A DNA stretch of 64,000 nucleotides from Sipunculus nudus (taxonomy: Eukaryota > Annelida > Sipuncula > Golfingiida > Sipunculidae), in NCBI GenBank assembly GCA_026874595.1, contig CM049315.1:9275664-9339663 (forward strand), written 5' to 3'. Positions 40,336 through 52,740 of this stretch are shown piece by piece (the first letter of the stretch is position 1; the number at the start of each line of letters is the position of its first letter). Position numbers and translations under genes: made by a program. The notes beneath the pieces are model-generated. The model saw nothing but the letters and a program-made list of their open reading frames with translations, was not told the DNA's origin and searched no databases.

Positions 40336-41477
40336 TTTTTTCTTGAGGCTCTACTGTAGTCATTTGCTTTGATAACAGATTACAGATGCAAGGTCCAACT
40401 CCAGGTCACTGGAAGTCGGGCTATGCCAAGGTTTCTGATTTGTTACAGTCACTGGGGGAGACCCCCTGCTGTGACAGGTGTACAGTTATTCTAATATCAC
40501 CACCCCAATCCCCCCCCCCCCCCTCCCCGGCAAACCAACCCACTAAGTGTAATGCAGTAATTGTTATTTCCTTAATTGTAACACTGTTTCCACTCCAATA
40601 TCCAAAACTTTCCTTAAAAAAGTAATTCAAGTGTAATCCAGAAGATGCCATGTTGTGTTAATGTAGCATTTTTAAAGAAATTAATTTTCTTTTAAATGAT
40701 TTTAACAGATATAATTGAACCCATCAGTATGCTTAAATTTATAAAATATGAAGCACATTATGGATAAATAAAGACACAATTGAAAATTGTGAAATCTAAA
40801 TCAAGTATAATTTTTAGATATTTATTGTTTTGCAGATTTAAAAGATATATTTTTGTGGTAAAAAATAAATAAACATTTGTATGCATGGTGTGGTGTTATA
40901 TGACAAGATTGAGATTTATGATGATGCAATTGAGAATTATGAATCAACTTTTATATTCAGATGTATCTGTTTTATTGGAAATGTATAGAAATATAAACTT
41001 AAATTAAAAAAAAATTGATGTGATGAAAAAATTAGGATTTAATACAAACATTTGTTCATTATTTTCCTGCCACAGCAGAATTTGAGATCAGGCTTTGTTT
41101 GCCCTGTTTTATGTTGTTAATTAGTTATATTTCATCTGTATACATTTCATTAAAAAATACATATAATTAATAATATATATTATACAAAAAAAATATTCAA
41201 TTAAACAAATTTGTAAACTACTGAAATGTCAACAGTTAATCAAAAAGCCAACTGATGATCATGGTAATAGTACAGATCATTTGTTCACAAACTGCTCACA
41301 TGCTTCAGTTTCAACATTAGGAAACACATGGTCAGGTCACAAAATATTATTTGCAACAATTTCTTGCTCATCAATACAAACCAATCATATAAACCAACCA
41401 TGGCCTTTATTACCTCTTCCTCTTACACTTGATCTCCACTTGATATTATTTTAGATTTTTACCTTCAAGGTCAACTT

Positions 41478-41512
41478 CAGCTGAGCACAGTGACCCATAG
41501 GTCCCTTGTTTA
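41478..41512 (+). repeat. Family D terminal fragment
   Basis: CAGCTGAGCACAGTGACCCA followed by TAGGTCCCTTGTTT; shared with 53578-53613 and, reversed, 1906-1942. Confidence 0.55.
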
Positions 41513-41579
41513 CGAATTTTTATAAATCAGCTTTTTCATTTTTGGGCTTGTGAGCGGGATATCTCTAAATAGATTCACC

Positions 41580-41850
41580 GTAGGAATTTTATTTCTCAGG
41601 AAGCATTTGGTGGATTGTTATGAAACATGGTATACACCTCTCCAGTTTAAATTTATAACTCGGACATGTACAGATATATATCCAAATGACAATTATTTTG
41701 CACTTGTTACTGTAACCACCTAGAAACACTGTACTTTTGGCTGAGGGCTTTTATCAGCTTTTGCTGATATTCTAGTTATTTTTGGGTCATGAGGTCAAAG
41801 GTCAAGGTCACAGGGGTCATCTGTCTATGTATTTCAGGCCTGACAAATCA
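41580..41850 (+). repeat. Single repeat monomer with a DR1-like motif
   Basis: Contains GGGTCATGAGGTCAAAGGTC and AAGGTCACAGG at about 41785-41815, as in the monomers of the Helitron-like elements, and TCTCAGGAAGCATTTGGTGG-type text seen in other repeats. Limits uncertain. Confidence 0.45.
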
Positions 41851-41979
41851 CTCTTTTTCACTCTTTTTTTTCAGCAGCCCTTTTTTACCTCATTTTTTTT
41901 TTCATGAGAGAATTCTGATATATACTAATTCTCTCATGCTTAAACAGTTTAGTTAGAACAGGAATAGGACATTTCGCAA

Positions 41980-42834
41980 TTTTTAGCGAACCTGTGAGCT
42001 TATGCGATGATGTGGCTTCATCCGTCGTCTGTACGTTAATCCATACTATCTTGAAAACGGCAAACGTTAGCATCACGAAATTTTATGCAAAAAATTAGCC
42101 ATCTAAAAAACTCTATCTGATTTTGTTTATTTTTGGTTAACTGCATTTTCTTAGATTTTATAGGGAAAAAGCTAAAAAAGCTTTAAAAATCTTCTTCTCT
42201 GAAACTGTTCAGCCAATTTTTCCAATATTTCACAGAAATGATTCCTGGAACAATCTCTCTCAAGTTTGTTCGAATGGTTTAAGTTTGGTGATTTTTGGCT
42301 GAGTTACAGGGGGTTGAACTTAGTCATCTATCCAAAAAAGCATACTAAAATTACAATCTCAGAAATGGCTGAAGCTATCATCACCAAATTTTATGCCAAA
42401 GTTGGTCACATGAGTCATATCTGAAATTCAGGTATTGGTGGCGCCACCTGCATCAGCCTTTTTTGTACGGGGGTCATCAGTGCCCGTATCATGCTGACGG
42501 CTACATAAAACTTCTTCTCTGAAACCATATGGCCAAATTGTTTAATATTGCACAGAAATGATCCTAGGATAGTGCTTCCTGAAGTTCGTTCAAATGGTCT
42601 CAGTTCAGTGACTTTTGGCTGAGTTACGGGAAGCTGAATTTAGTCATATGCCATAACAGCCCATTTCAGCTCAGTGGCTACAAAGATCTTCTTCTCAAAA
42701 ACCACTGGGCCAAATTCTCAAATCTCACATATTAATTATCCTTAGATGTTGATAATTCAGGTTTGTTCAAATGGTTTTGTTTCAGTGATTTTTTGGCTGA
42801 GTTATGGGAAGCTTAACTTAGCCATTTTGCTGTA
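41980..42834 (+). repeat. Family B repeat, left part (interrupted)
   Basis: Starts TTTTTAGCGAACCTGTGAGC. The interior repeats a CTTCTTCTCTGAAAC..CCAATT..TTTGTTC.AATGGTTT..GGCTGAGTTA module three times and carries GGTGGCGCCACC at 42437-42448. It is interrupted at the TA at 42833-42834 by a 5.6-kb inverted-repeat element, after which module-like text resumes at 48446. Confidence 0.7.
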
Positions 42835-43944
42835 CCGTAAAATCTCCACTTAAAACCGCACTTCCGATTAAAACCGCACCCAGACTTCGCCGAAAATCCA
42901 GGCGAGACATCGCGAGGGGCTCAAATACTAAGAACCCCCCTTTAAAACCGCACCAACTTTCGCTACGGAATGATTTGACAAAAGACACAATCAAGCTATC
43001 ATCTAGAAATGAACACGCGTAGGTTGCGACTCGGCCATTCCTGTCCACTTTTAAATTCCTTGGGCATTTTATTTAAACACATCATAACACTTTTTTTGCA
43101 GGGTCACTCAAGCATGAAGTTTGGGAAGACGCAAGGGCCGGTGAACCTCTGCCTGTTTATACAGATTTTATATTCCGTGCCGTATTCTTGTTTGCTACTG
43201 ATTTGTCATTATATTTTGGAAAAAATATTCTGCTGATCTATTTCAAGTCACTGTATATTTTAATTCTAAAATTTTTGATGAAAATACCATTTTCTGGAAT
43301 TACTCGAAGATTCAAATCATTTTCATACCGGTTACTTCGGTATTATCATCGTCACATCGTACGTTGACATCGCTCCATGTCACAATTTGCTGGCGCGTTT
43401 GAAAACATCGCTGGTCAGCTTAACTAAAAATCAAAGTAATTGAAGTTACCTTGTCGAGATACGCACGTATAGGAAACATGACGCTTGATAACGAGTGATT
43501 TTAAGGTAAAATTAAAGTGGCCAGTTGGGGTAAGCAAGTTTTTTTTCCTGAAGAAAGTTTCCGTGTGGGGAGCCTTTTTGTCAAGGCAGTGTTCACGCAA
43601 GGCACGCTGGGACGAAATAGGTGGCTGTTCTGTTTACCACCCACCGCGTACAGCCGTTCAAAATATTCTTATCAGAATACCGGGGGTTTCAGCACAAGGC
43701 GGCACTCAAACTTGATTTTAAAACGATCGTCTGCCATTGTGTGACTCCTTATGAGGTCAGCTTTTTATTGTATCCCCAGACAAAGTCGGGGGATACTATG
43801 TTTTCATACCGGTCCCGCCGCCGCCGCCGCATATAAATCTTGTTGGCGCGATAACCCAAAAAATATTTCACGGAACTTTACCAAACTTGGTATATGTATA
43901 GATATGGGTAAGAGGACGATGCCTATTTAAAATGAGGTCATGAC

Positions 43945-45472
43945 CAGGGTTGGCAAGTTTTAGGCATGAAGGTTTTAACCATAGGTTATAACCTGGTTAA
44001 AACCGCCCCGCCTAAAACAGGTTTTAGGCAGGTTTTAGGCACCAAAAGTGCCCAAAACCTATATTTGTTTACATTTTTTACTTAAAGATCTGTAAAACTA
44101 CCATACTGGCTGGGATGAAGCAGTCACAAGGCTTTGCTGGGCTTCTGGAAGCTATCAAGTATTAGAAATGCATGATTTCCTGTTGGCTGGTACCATGCAG
44201 TCTTCAAAGAGCCTGTATAGGTGTCTGAACATGAGACCATGTTTGTGTGGCACATAGTTTTATTGGCCAAGGTAATGACATTATCAGGACCTTTTGGGTT
44301 TCCTGATGAGTGCCCAGCTACCTTGAATGATGTAATACAGCTTCCAGTTTGCCCTTGTAAGACAGGGTATCACTATCAGAGGGGAGGACTACTTGATTAG
44401 ACAAGTTAATTACAATTTATCAGGGTGATGGGGTCATAAGACCCAATGGTCATAAGTCCTACTACTGTGTCCTAGTAGATGTTCATGTCAACTTTCATAC
44501 ATGACTAGGAGGATGCAATCAAAGCCCTTGCCCTGAAGACTGTTCTTGAGCAAACATTTTACTGAGTGATGCAGTCAGTGCCCCTCAGGCCTTCAGGTTT
44601 AACACAGCCCCTGAGTAATTATGAATATTCTGTGGTTTGCAACATATTCATTGCAAAATATTTTCACATTTTCAGTTTTATACTAATTATAGTGTTTAAT
44701 GAGGGTTCCATTTTTACAATTTCATCATACAATAAACAGAGTATATCCATCATTATATAGAAGATAAGTATGTGCACAAAATCTTAAAATTTGACAAGGG
44801 ATGACCTAGCTAAGGGAATAAACAAATAGTGGAAATTCTTGTTCATTATCAGATATTATCATATTTTTAGTTTTATGGCTAGCATAAAAGATATGTAATA
44901 ATTTATAAATCCAATCCAATGCTTTTTGCCATTGAAGCTACAGGCATACAAAATAAACATGTTATGTTAGTGAAGCTACAGTATAAAGAACTATTCATCA
45001 GTGTAAATGGAACAACATTTTAAATCCAGGAAAACTTCTTTTCCATTTATCACAAAATTTAATCCCTTGTGATCAAAAAGCCAATAAAAGTATCTGGTTA
45101 TAAGCTTAAAGTAAGAGCATTTTTTTATAAATTGGCAGTAATGGAGGTAGGAGAGTCGGAGAACTGTGTTCATAAGGAAATCCCTGAAGTAGTGTTGAAT
45201 TCATTTGTTGCTTTTTTTTGTGTCATGGTTTAATTTGTTTAGTTTGAATAAAATGATCCTCAATTATAATTTGTTGAGCATATTTCTTTAATGCATTTAG
45301 ATGTTTAACAATAAAACATAGTTAAACTAAAAGTCATAGGTAAGGGTAAATAAAGTTTTAGGCAGTTAAAGGCAGTTTTAGGCAGGTTATAACCTATTTT
45401 AGGCAGTTAAAGGCATGTTTTAGGCTCTGCCCTGCCGAAAACAGGTTTTGGGCAGCCTAAAACCCAACCCTG
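43945..45472. mobile_element. hAT-type non-autonomous transposon nested in a Helitron-like element
   Basis: Ends CAGGGTTGGCAAGTTTTAGG and, reversed from the right, CAGGGTTGGGTTTTAGGCTG. The 8-bp target duplication GTCATGAC is perfect (43937-43944 and 45473-45480). Multiple GTTTTAGGC motifs lie near both ends, as expected for subterminal transposase-binding repeats. 1,528 bp with no transposase frame. The same locus in the related element (58416-58425) has a single GTCATGACC, that is, an empty site. Confidence 0.92.
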
Positions 45473-45965
45473 GTCATGACCTTTACTAGGAGAGTGTCCT
45501 TGACCTTGAATAGGTCCAATTTTGGGGAAAATCACACAAATTCTTTAATATCTCAAGAAATCTTGCATGGATTTATCCCAAAATCAAGTTGATGGAAGAT
45601 CATGGATAGGGTTGTCATGTTCCAGAAACTGGTGGCGCCACCTATTATTCTTTACTTGTTTTCATGCCGTTTAATACCCCCAAAATTGCCACCTTACAGT
45701 ACTGTGAGCATTATAAGTCAAAAACTAATGGACAGATTTCTTTTATATTATGCATATACATAGGTATGGGTTATGGGATGATGTTTATTTAAATTGGGGT
45801 CATGACCTTTCCTATGATAGTGGCCTTGACCTTGAATATTGCCATATATGGTGAAAATCACACACCTTTTATGATATCTCCAGTGTTGATAGCCATATGG
45901 ATTTCAAACATGACTTATGTATGGCCCACCACTAAAGTAAGAACCCTATAGGTTCTAGGGTCATT

Positions 45966-47140
45966 AGGTCAAAGGTCAAGGTCACTGGACTGGCATTTTA
46001 AAAGATACTGTGGATGCATTTAAAGCCAAACTTTCATCCCAGGTCTTCCATCTTGAATATATAGCTCACTTGCCAATAGTGGATGATCCATATGAATTTT
46101 GGGGTCACAAGGTCAAAGGTCAAGGCCACAGGAACTATCTGTCCAAAAATTAGTTTCTGGATGATAATTCCTGCTTTTATTGATGTATTGATTTCAAATT
46201 TGACTTATATATGTCCCATTGAAAAAGAAAAACTCCAATTGATTTTGGGGTCATGAGGTCAAAGGTCAAGGTCACAGGACACATCTTTAAAAAGATTGTG
46301 GATGCATTTTCAGCCAAACATTTCATCTCAGACCTTTCATCTTGCACATATAAGTCATCTGTCAATAGAGGAAGACCCCTATCAGTTTTGAGGTCACAAG
46401 GTCAAAGGTGAAGGTCACAGGAGCCATCTGTCCAAAAATTAGTTTCTGATGATAATTCCTGCTTTTATTGATGTATGGATTTCAAACTTGACTTGTATAT
46501 GTCCCATTGGAAAAGCAAGACCCAAATTGATTTTGGGGTCATAAGGTCAAAGGTCAAGGTCACAGGACACATCTTTAAAAAGATGTGGATGCATTTTAAG
46601 CCAAACTTTCATCCCCGGTCTTCCATCTTGAATATATAGCTCACTTGCCAATAGTGGATAATCCATATAAATTTTGGGGTCACAAGGTCAAAGGTCAAGG
46701 CCACAGGAGCTATCTGTCCAAAACTTAGTTTCTGGATGATAATTCCTTCTTTTATTGATGTATGGATTTCAAACTTGACTTGTATTTGACCCATTGGAAA
46801 AGCAAGACCCGAATTGATTTTGGGGTCATGAGGTCAAAGGTCAAGGTCACAGGAAACCTCTTTAAAAAGGTTGTGGATGCAATTTCACCCAAATAATTCA
46901 TCTCAGATCTTTCATCTTGCACATATAGTTCACCTGCTAAGAGTGGAAGACCCCTATCAATTTTGAGATCACAAGGTCAAAGGTGAAGGTCACAGGAGCC
47001 ATCTGTCCAAAAATTAGTTTCTGGATGATAATTCCTGCTTTTATTGATGTATGGATTTCAAACTTGACTTGTATATGTCCCATTGGAAAAGCAAGACCTG
47101 AATTGATTTTGGGGTCCTGAGGTCAAAGGTCAAGGTCACA
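45966..47140 (+). repeat. Internal array of about 144-bp monomers with DR1-like motifs
   Basis: Nine monomers, each with AGGTCAAAGGTCAAGGTCAC or a close variant (starts near 45966, 46109, 46256, 46396, 46545, 46686, 46830, 46973 and 47118). Two alternating types (GGGGTCATGAGG..ACAGGACAC and GAGGTCACAAGG..GGAGCCATCTGTCC) make a dimer of about 288 bp. Confidence 0.88.
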
Positions 47141-47334
47141 GGACACATCTTTAAAAAGATCAAGGTCACAGGACCAACATCTTCAACAAGATTGTGGATT
47201 GTTAGATGGAAGAAACAATAAATATGCCAAGTTTCAGTATATGCTGCTAAAAATGGGGGTCTGTTCTTAAAGGGGGGGGGGGGGCTACTATGTCTGGGGA
47301 TACTCTGGCACCTGCGGTGCCAAGAAATGTCTAG

Positions 47335-47986
47335 TTCTTTATACACTCGTAAATTGAGATGTATAATGGTATACCATAATGGTATGTCAGTCCATCTGTC
47401 CATCCATTAACTTTCAGTATTACTGTGATAACTCACCATAACTACTTACCAATGGATTATCCAACTGGAGTTCAATTATAGGCAAAATCCATGCATTTAA
47501 ATAGGTCAGATGTCACCAGGCTATTTTGTGGTGTTGCCAAGATAACTTACCAGGAGCATAATGCATTTTGATGAAATTGAACAGAAATGTCAACCAATAC
47601 AAAATCTCACGTCAGTTTGATTCCTGGCAAAATATATAATGAGGTCCAATGTCACCAGAATTTGGTAGGGTAGTCATGGCTAACTAAAAGTCTGATGGAT
47701 TTAAATGAAACTCACTTTAAATATTTACCAAAATGGTTAATCAAATTTAATTCTTGGCAAAACACACATATTTAATGAGGTGAGAGGTCACAAGACATTA
47801 ATGATCAACATGCATCCATGGAAGCCATTAGTATGACAATCTATAAAATGATTTTAGGGCAATAACTCAAAAGAATTTGTGGTAGTCACCAAACCTACAG
47901 TTTAGATGCGTCTTATCAAGGGCTGGGGGGGGGGGGGTAATTGTCTGGGGATACTATGGCACATGGCGGTGCCAAGAAATATCTAG
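47335..47986 (+). mobile_element. Second Helitron-like 3' end with a degenerate interior
   Basis: Ends GTCTGGGGATAC, a GGCAC..GTGCC hairpin and CTAG at 47983-47986, followed by TT. The preceding 130 bp (ACCAAAC..CTTATCAAGGGCT) match the reverse of the copy at 31591. No 5' end is seen next to it, so it is either a truncated older copy or the true end of a composite element that includes copy 1. Confidence 0.55.
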
Positions 47987-48445
47987 TTCATTTTACGTTT
48001 TAAACAAATAATCATTGCTAAATAATGCCGCAAATGGGTTTAAAGTAGGCTTTTATTTCAATTTTGCTTGACCGTGCCCAACGAAGTGGGCCGCTGTGTG
48101 TTACAGCAGGGTTGTTGTAAACGTATTATTTGGTGACAATTACCAAAATTTTATAACAAGTTATATATCACACGAAAACTAATCAGCAATATTTAATTTA
48201 TAAATAACAAATAATCGTAAATAATACATTTAGACGGCTCCCATGCATGCTAGACTGCTGCTAAGAACGGCCTTCGAAAGTTGCAATATTATCGCCCACT
48301 CCCCGGCCCCAAAACGATGTCTGTCAAGAAGATATTCAGGAAACCCTTCTAGTATAAACCGCACAGTGCTTTCAGGAAATCAACCTGATTTCAAGATTTT
48401 GAATTTCTTGATTAAACCGCGGTTTTAAGTGGAGATTTTACGGTA

Positions 48446-48640
48446 TTTTCCCATATATGTTATAAACCTGCAAAACGTTTTTTGACTGATGCGACTGAGG
48501 CCAGTTTGTTTATATTTTACAAGAATAATCCTTTGAATAATTCTTATAATAATCATCCTTTATGGTTCCAAAGAATGAATTTTGGCTGAATTATAAAGAT
48601 TGAATTGATTCATTTTACCATACATGTTAGCTGTGTAAAG
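48446..48640 (+). repeat. Probable right part of the interrupted family B repeat
   Basis: After the TA flank, module-like text returns (AATTTTGGCTGAATTATAAA, ACAAGAATAATCCTTTG). Similarity to 42140-42830 is moderate. Confidence 0.45.
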
Positions 48641-48964
48641 CAGATTCATCTAGCCTGGCACCAGTTTATCACCATCTGTTACATCATGCCTTTAGACATT
48701 TAGATATCAGGTTATCTATGGTTAATATTGACAAGAATGTTTTTTAAAAGCTTTTAAAAAATGTAGATTAAGATTTTAGATATTCTTCATGCCAGGCAAT
48801 GTTAACAATCACAGGTATACATCTCTCTTTGGGTGTATAAAGACGGCTATACATGGATAATAAATAATTGGTATCCATACTCAACTTAATTCAAGATTTT
48901 GCCATCAGTGAGATGTATCTGTTTTATAATTTTGCATTCAATATGCATCTATAGTAATATTTCA

Positions 48965-50165
48965 TGAACCTGTGAGCTAGTTCAACATGTGGCGGCGTCC
49001 GTAGTCCATCGTCTGTACGTTTACCCATACTATTCGAAAAAGACGGGAGCTAGCATCATGGAATTTAATGGAAAATATTAGCTATCTGAAAAACTCTGCA
49101 TTTTCTTAGATTTTATAAAGAAAAAAGCTGAAAAACCTTTAAAAATCTTCTCCTCTGAAATGGTCAAGCCAAATTGTTCAATATTTCACAGAAATAATCT
49201 TTTATATCATCTCTCTCAAGTTTGTTCGAATGGTTCAAATTCTGTGAATTTTGGTCGAATTACAGGAAGTTCAACTTAGTCATCTGTCCAAATAAGCATA
49301 AGTGTTGGTCACATTAGTCATATCTGAAATTCAGGTATTGGTGGTGCCACCTGCATTAACCTTTTTTTGTATGGGGGTCATTGGTCATCTGTACATTAAC
49401 CCATAATTTCTCAGGAAAAGCAGGAGCTACCATTCCCAGATTTTATGCAATAATCTGTCACATATCAAATGTTGTGAGATTCAGCTTATTTTTTTTTTTG
49501 CTTTCTGCATATACTTAGTTTTTATTGGGAAAAAGCTGAAAAACCTTTAAAAGTCTTCTTCTTGTAAACGGTCCAGCCAAATTGTTCAATATTTTACAGA
49601 AATGATCCCAGAGGCAAGCCCTCTCAAGTTTGTTCAAAATGGTTTGCATTTGATGAATTTTAGTGGAGTTACAAGAATTTGAACTTAGTCACCTGGCCAA
49701 GTAAGCTTACTGACATAGTAATCTCAGAAATGACAGAAGCTAGCATTACCAGGTATGTGCAAATGTTGGTCACATGACTCATATTTGAAGTCGCAGATTT
49801 CGTGGTGCCATTTACATTGACCTGTTTTTATGGCCAAAAAATCTCATAATTTTAGACTCTTTCAGCTTAAATGTTAATGATGACACTGTAAAGTTGAATT
49901 GTTCAATTTTTCAAAAGAATTATCCTAGGACATGGTTCTTTCAATCATATCAGAATAGATGGAGTTGGTTGATTTTTGGTTGAGTTGTGAAAAGCTTAAG
50001 TTGGTCTTATGGCCATTATTATGTCTTTTTCAAACTGAGGACTGCAATAGTGTTCTTCTACAAAATTATTGTTTCAATTATATCTTCTGTAACATTGCAC
50101 AAAAATTATTCTTAGGTGGCCTTTGTTCAAGTTTACTAGAATGATTTTTGGCAGAACTATTGGAC
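48965..50165 (+). repeat. Family B repeat, second copy
   Basis: Starts GAACCTGTGAGCTAG..CATCGTCTGTACGTTTACCC and repeats the family module several times (TCTTC..CTCTGAAA..CAAATTGTTCAATATTT..CTCAAGTTTGTTC). It carries a one-base variant of the palindrome (GGTGGTGCCACC) at 49340-49351. Confidence 0.65.
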
Positions 50166-50360
50166 CTTTAACAATGAAAGTATTGCATCTTTATTATTCT
50201 AGATATTTTGATGAAAAGTTTATGAATAAGGTGGCTTGAAAAAAAAAGCATTTTAGCCAAAGTCTTTCAGTATGTGTAAACAGATATACCAACAGGCCAA
50301 GATTGAATCTGTATCTTTAAATAGGTTGAGAAACTGCCAACTGTTTTAGATTTGGCAACA

Positions 50361-50780
50361 GATCAAGAGTTCATTCAGTGCAGCCAGATATAGGTCAAGA
50401 GTTCAATCAGTGCAGCCAAGCACAAGGCAAGTGATCACCTCATGGGTGACATGTGAACACCTCGTGGGCACCATGTGATCACCTCATAGGTAGGATGTGA
50501 TCACCTCATGAGTATCATGTGATCACCTCATGTGTGTCATGATGCCCCTCAGGGCTGCATGTGGAGCCAATCTGAGAGCTTATGCAATGGTGTGGCTACT
50601 ATTTCAGATTTGGCAACAGGCCAGAGGTCAGTCTGGGTCTATTTATAGCTTTGCAGACTGCCAACTGTATCAGATTAGGCAACAGGTCAAGAGTTCACTC
50701 AGTGCAGCCAGGTACAGGTCAAAAGTTCACTCAGTCTAGCCAGGTGCAGGTCATGAGTTCACTCAGTGCAGTAGACTAAG
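50361..50780. repeat. 32-bp repeats flanking a 22-bp tandem array
   Basis: Five perfect-period 22-bp units (GTGATCAC or GTGAACAC at 50431, 50453, 50475, 50497 and 50519) centre on the palindrome GTGATCAC followed by CTCATG. On both sides lie 32-bp units with GGTCAAGAGTTCACTCAGTG (near 50361 and 50393; 50685, 50717 and 50749). No coding capacity. Confidence 0.8.
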
Positions 50781-51897
50781 CAAGCAATTTGTCACAGTTC
50801 ACTTGGGGCAACTGCCTTTCTCGCCTAAGCCTGGTCAGCCCCATGCATCAGACTCAAGGTAAGTTTGATGTATTGGCCTAATATTTTGACCTGTCTATGT
50901 GTCTTTGATGGCTTTCTCGCTCACAAGACAGGTGTCGCCACCTATAATGACTTTTGCACAGTGTGTGTCCCTGTGTTTTTCTTAGGAGGGGTTTGATATA
51001 TCAGTCTGAAATTGGGCATATGTATATATCTCTGATAGCTTCGTTGTATACAAGACTGGTGTGCCAGCTACAATCTTTTTTTAGTGTTGTGTGCACCCAT
51101 GCCAGAATTTCAGCAGTGATGTTTGTGTAATTGTTTCTTATTCAAAATGTTTAGTACTTGCATTGTTCATATACATGAAAAGTATTGGTCCAGCAATGAA
51201 GCATTATACCTGGTGTATTTCCCAATGCACAGGTTCGCATAAGGCCTGTAGGCTTTGTTACTTTAAAAAAATATGTTACTGGTACCCCGTTCACGAGCGA
51301 AACTGGCCCAGGTAACTAGCAAATGAGCCAGTAGTGTCTTACAGTGACACACGATGGCGCTCAGCTAGCCACCATTCGGATCTCCTCAGGAACACTCCGG
51401 GAACACTTTGCTCTCCGTCGGCCAATCAGAGGAACGATTATGTTCAGACTGGCACCCACGCTTCTCTGGCCTGCAGCTATCGGCAAATCATAGCTGAATA
51501 TAGAGGTTACTGTAGCGTGGGCTACCTGTCTAAATTATGTTAAGTCCTTTTGGATTGGTCTGCTCGATAAGGATATTTGTAATACAGTTTCATGGGAAAC
51601 AACATTACATGTATGCTGTGTACAGTTGTTAAAAACGAATCACTAGTGTTAAACTTACAGTATATAAAAGGAATACCTGGAACACCATTAATGTTTCCAT
51701 TATATCATCATCCAAATTGGGGCTACTAATACAATATGACCTGGTAAATAAATTCCTGTCTCCCAACCCCTGTCCGTGTCTCTATAATAAAGTTTTTAAG
51801 TGAAACGAAGATGACTGCATTAGGGAAAATGAGCACCATTAAGAAAAGGCAAAAACCAGTACAAGATTGATGAATAAAATATACTGTTATACGAGTT

Positions 51898-52740
51898 TTT
51901 AGCTCAGCTGACTATAAGTCATCTGAGCTATAGTCGTGGTCCATTGTCCGTCGTCCGTCCGTCTGTCCGTCCGTCCGTCCGTAGATGTGGCACGTTTTGA
52001 AACCGTAAGACCTAGGAATCCAAAATTCAGCATAATGTTAGATGTCCCCAAGATCTCCTACCAAGCCGAAAACTGGGTCTTTGCGACTTCATTCCTTTGA
52101 GAAATTAAGGAAAAACCTCAACTTTTTATTAAAAACCTATTTTCACACTTTAGGACTGCCTAATATCAAAACCACTCATCTGTTTTTCCTCATATTTCCT
52201 ATAAATAATCCTCTATATAATTCCTATGTACATGCCAGAAATTAGGTCTGTATTATTTAATTTAAAAAAGTTATGGGCCCAAACATAATGCATTTTGTAA
52301 ATAATCAGGAAAGAAATTTTATCACTTAACACAAAACTTGTTAAAGCTAAGCACTTTTTTTCCAGTAATATTACTTTTATTAATCAAAATTAAATTTTAT
52401 ACCCAAAATTAGATCAAAATCTTTTAAATTTTTATTATTTATTTTTTTTTATTTTAATATTTTTTTTTTTTGTCAGGGATGTAACATTATTTAATCAAGA
52501 TTCAATTGAATACCCAAAATTAGTTCTGAATTTTTCAAATTTTATAAGTTATAAGTATAAATATAAAATTAGTACCTTAAATTTTGCCCAACTGTGACCA
52601 AGGCACGTTTGTTTCCCGTGAGCACTGTTGATATAATTTTCATATCATGCACACATAAGGATTTCAGCTTTTTAGTTTAGAAAGCTGAAAGAAATTTGCC
52701 AAATATTGTAGCTTTTATTAATGTTTTTTATGAGACCCTG
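51898..52740 (+). repeat. Family A-type element, copy 4
   Basis: Nearly identical over several hundred bases to 39626-40335, from TTTTTAGCTCAGCTGAC through GATGTCCCCAAGATCTCCTA. The interior later carries long T runs. The right end is approximate. Confidence 0.8.

Larger units (their letters stand above)
43766..47334 (+). mobile_element. Helitron-like non-autonomous element, copy 1
   Basis: Starts TATTGTATCCCCAGACAAAG with a hairpin (GTATCCCC..GGGGATAC) and a CCGCCG-rich block. It ends with the hairpin GGCACC-TGC-GGTGCC (47307-47321), nine bases and CTAG (47331-47334), then TT. It contains the palindrome GGTGGCGCCACC at 45631-45642 and a nine-monomer internal array. A hAT element interrupts it at 43945-45472. 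The copy at 58252-60557 is uninterrupted and aligns on both sides of the hAT element. No Rep/helicase coding sequence. Confidence 0.78.
42835..48443. mobile_element. TA-flanked inverted-repeat DNA transposon (Tc1/mariner/pogo-like ends)
   Basis: The left end begins CCGTAAAATCTCCACTTAAA and continues ACCGC. The right end is its perfect inverted copy over 25 bp. Both sides are flanked by TA (42833-42834 and 48444-48445), the target duplication of Tc1/mariner-type elements. A second AAACCGCACC-like motif lies near each end. No transposase frame is seen, and the middle is occupied by a Helitron-like element that itself holds a hAT element. The parts belonging to this element are about 42835-43765 and 47987-48443; the origin of 47335-47986 is treated separately. 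Superfamily is inferred from ends and TA only. Confidence 0.82.

Noticed and set aside
42818-43236. Overlapping short open frames on both strands near the transposon's left end
   Set aside because: They lie in terminal and subterminal sequence of the inverted-repeat element and show no transposase motif.
51290-51545. tRNA or other structured RNA gene
   Set aside because: GC-richer than its surroundings with a short inverted repeat, but no A/B boxes or cloverleaf could be drawn.
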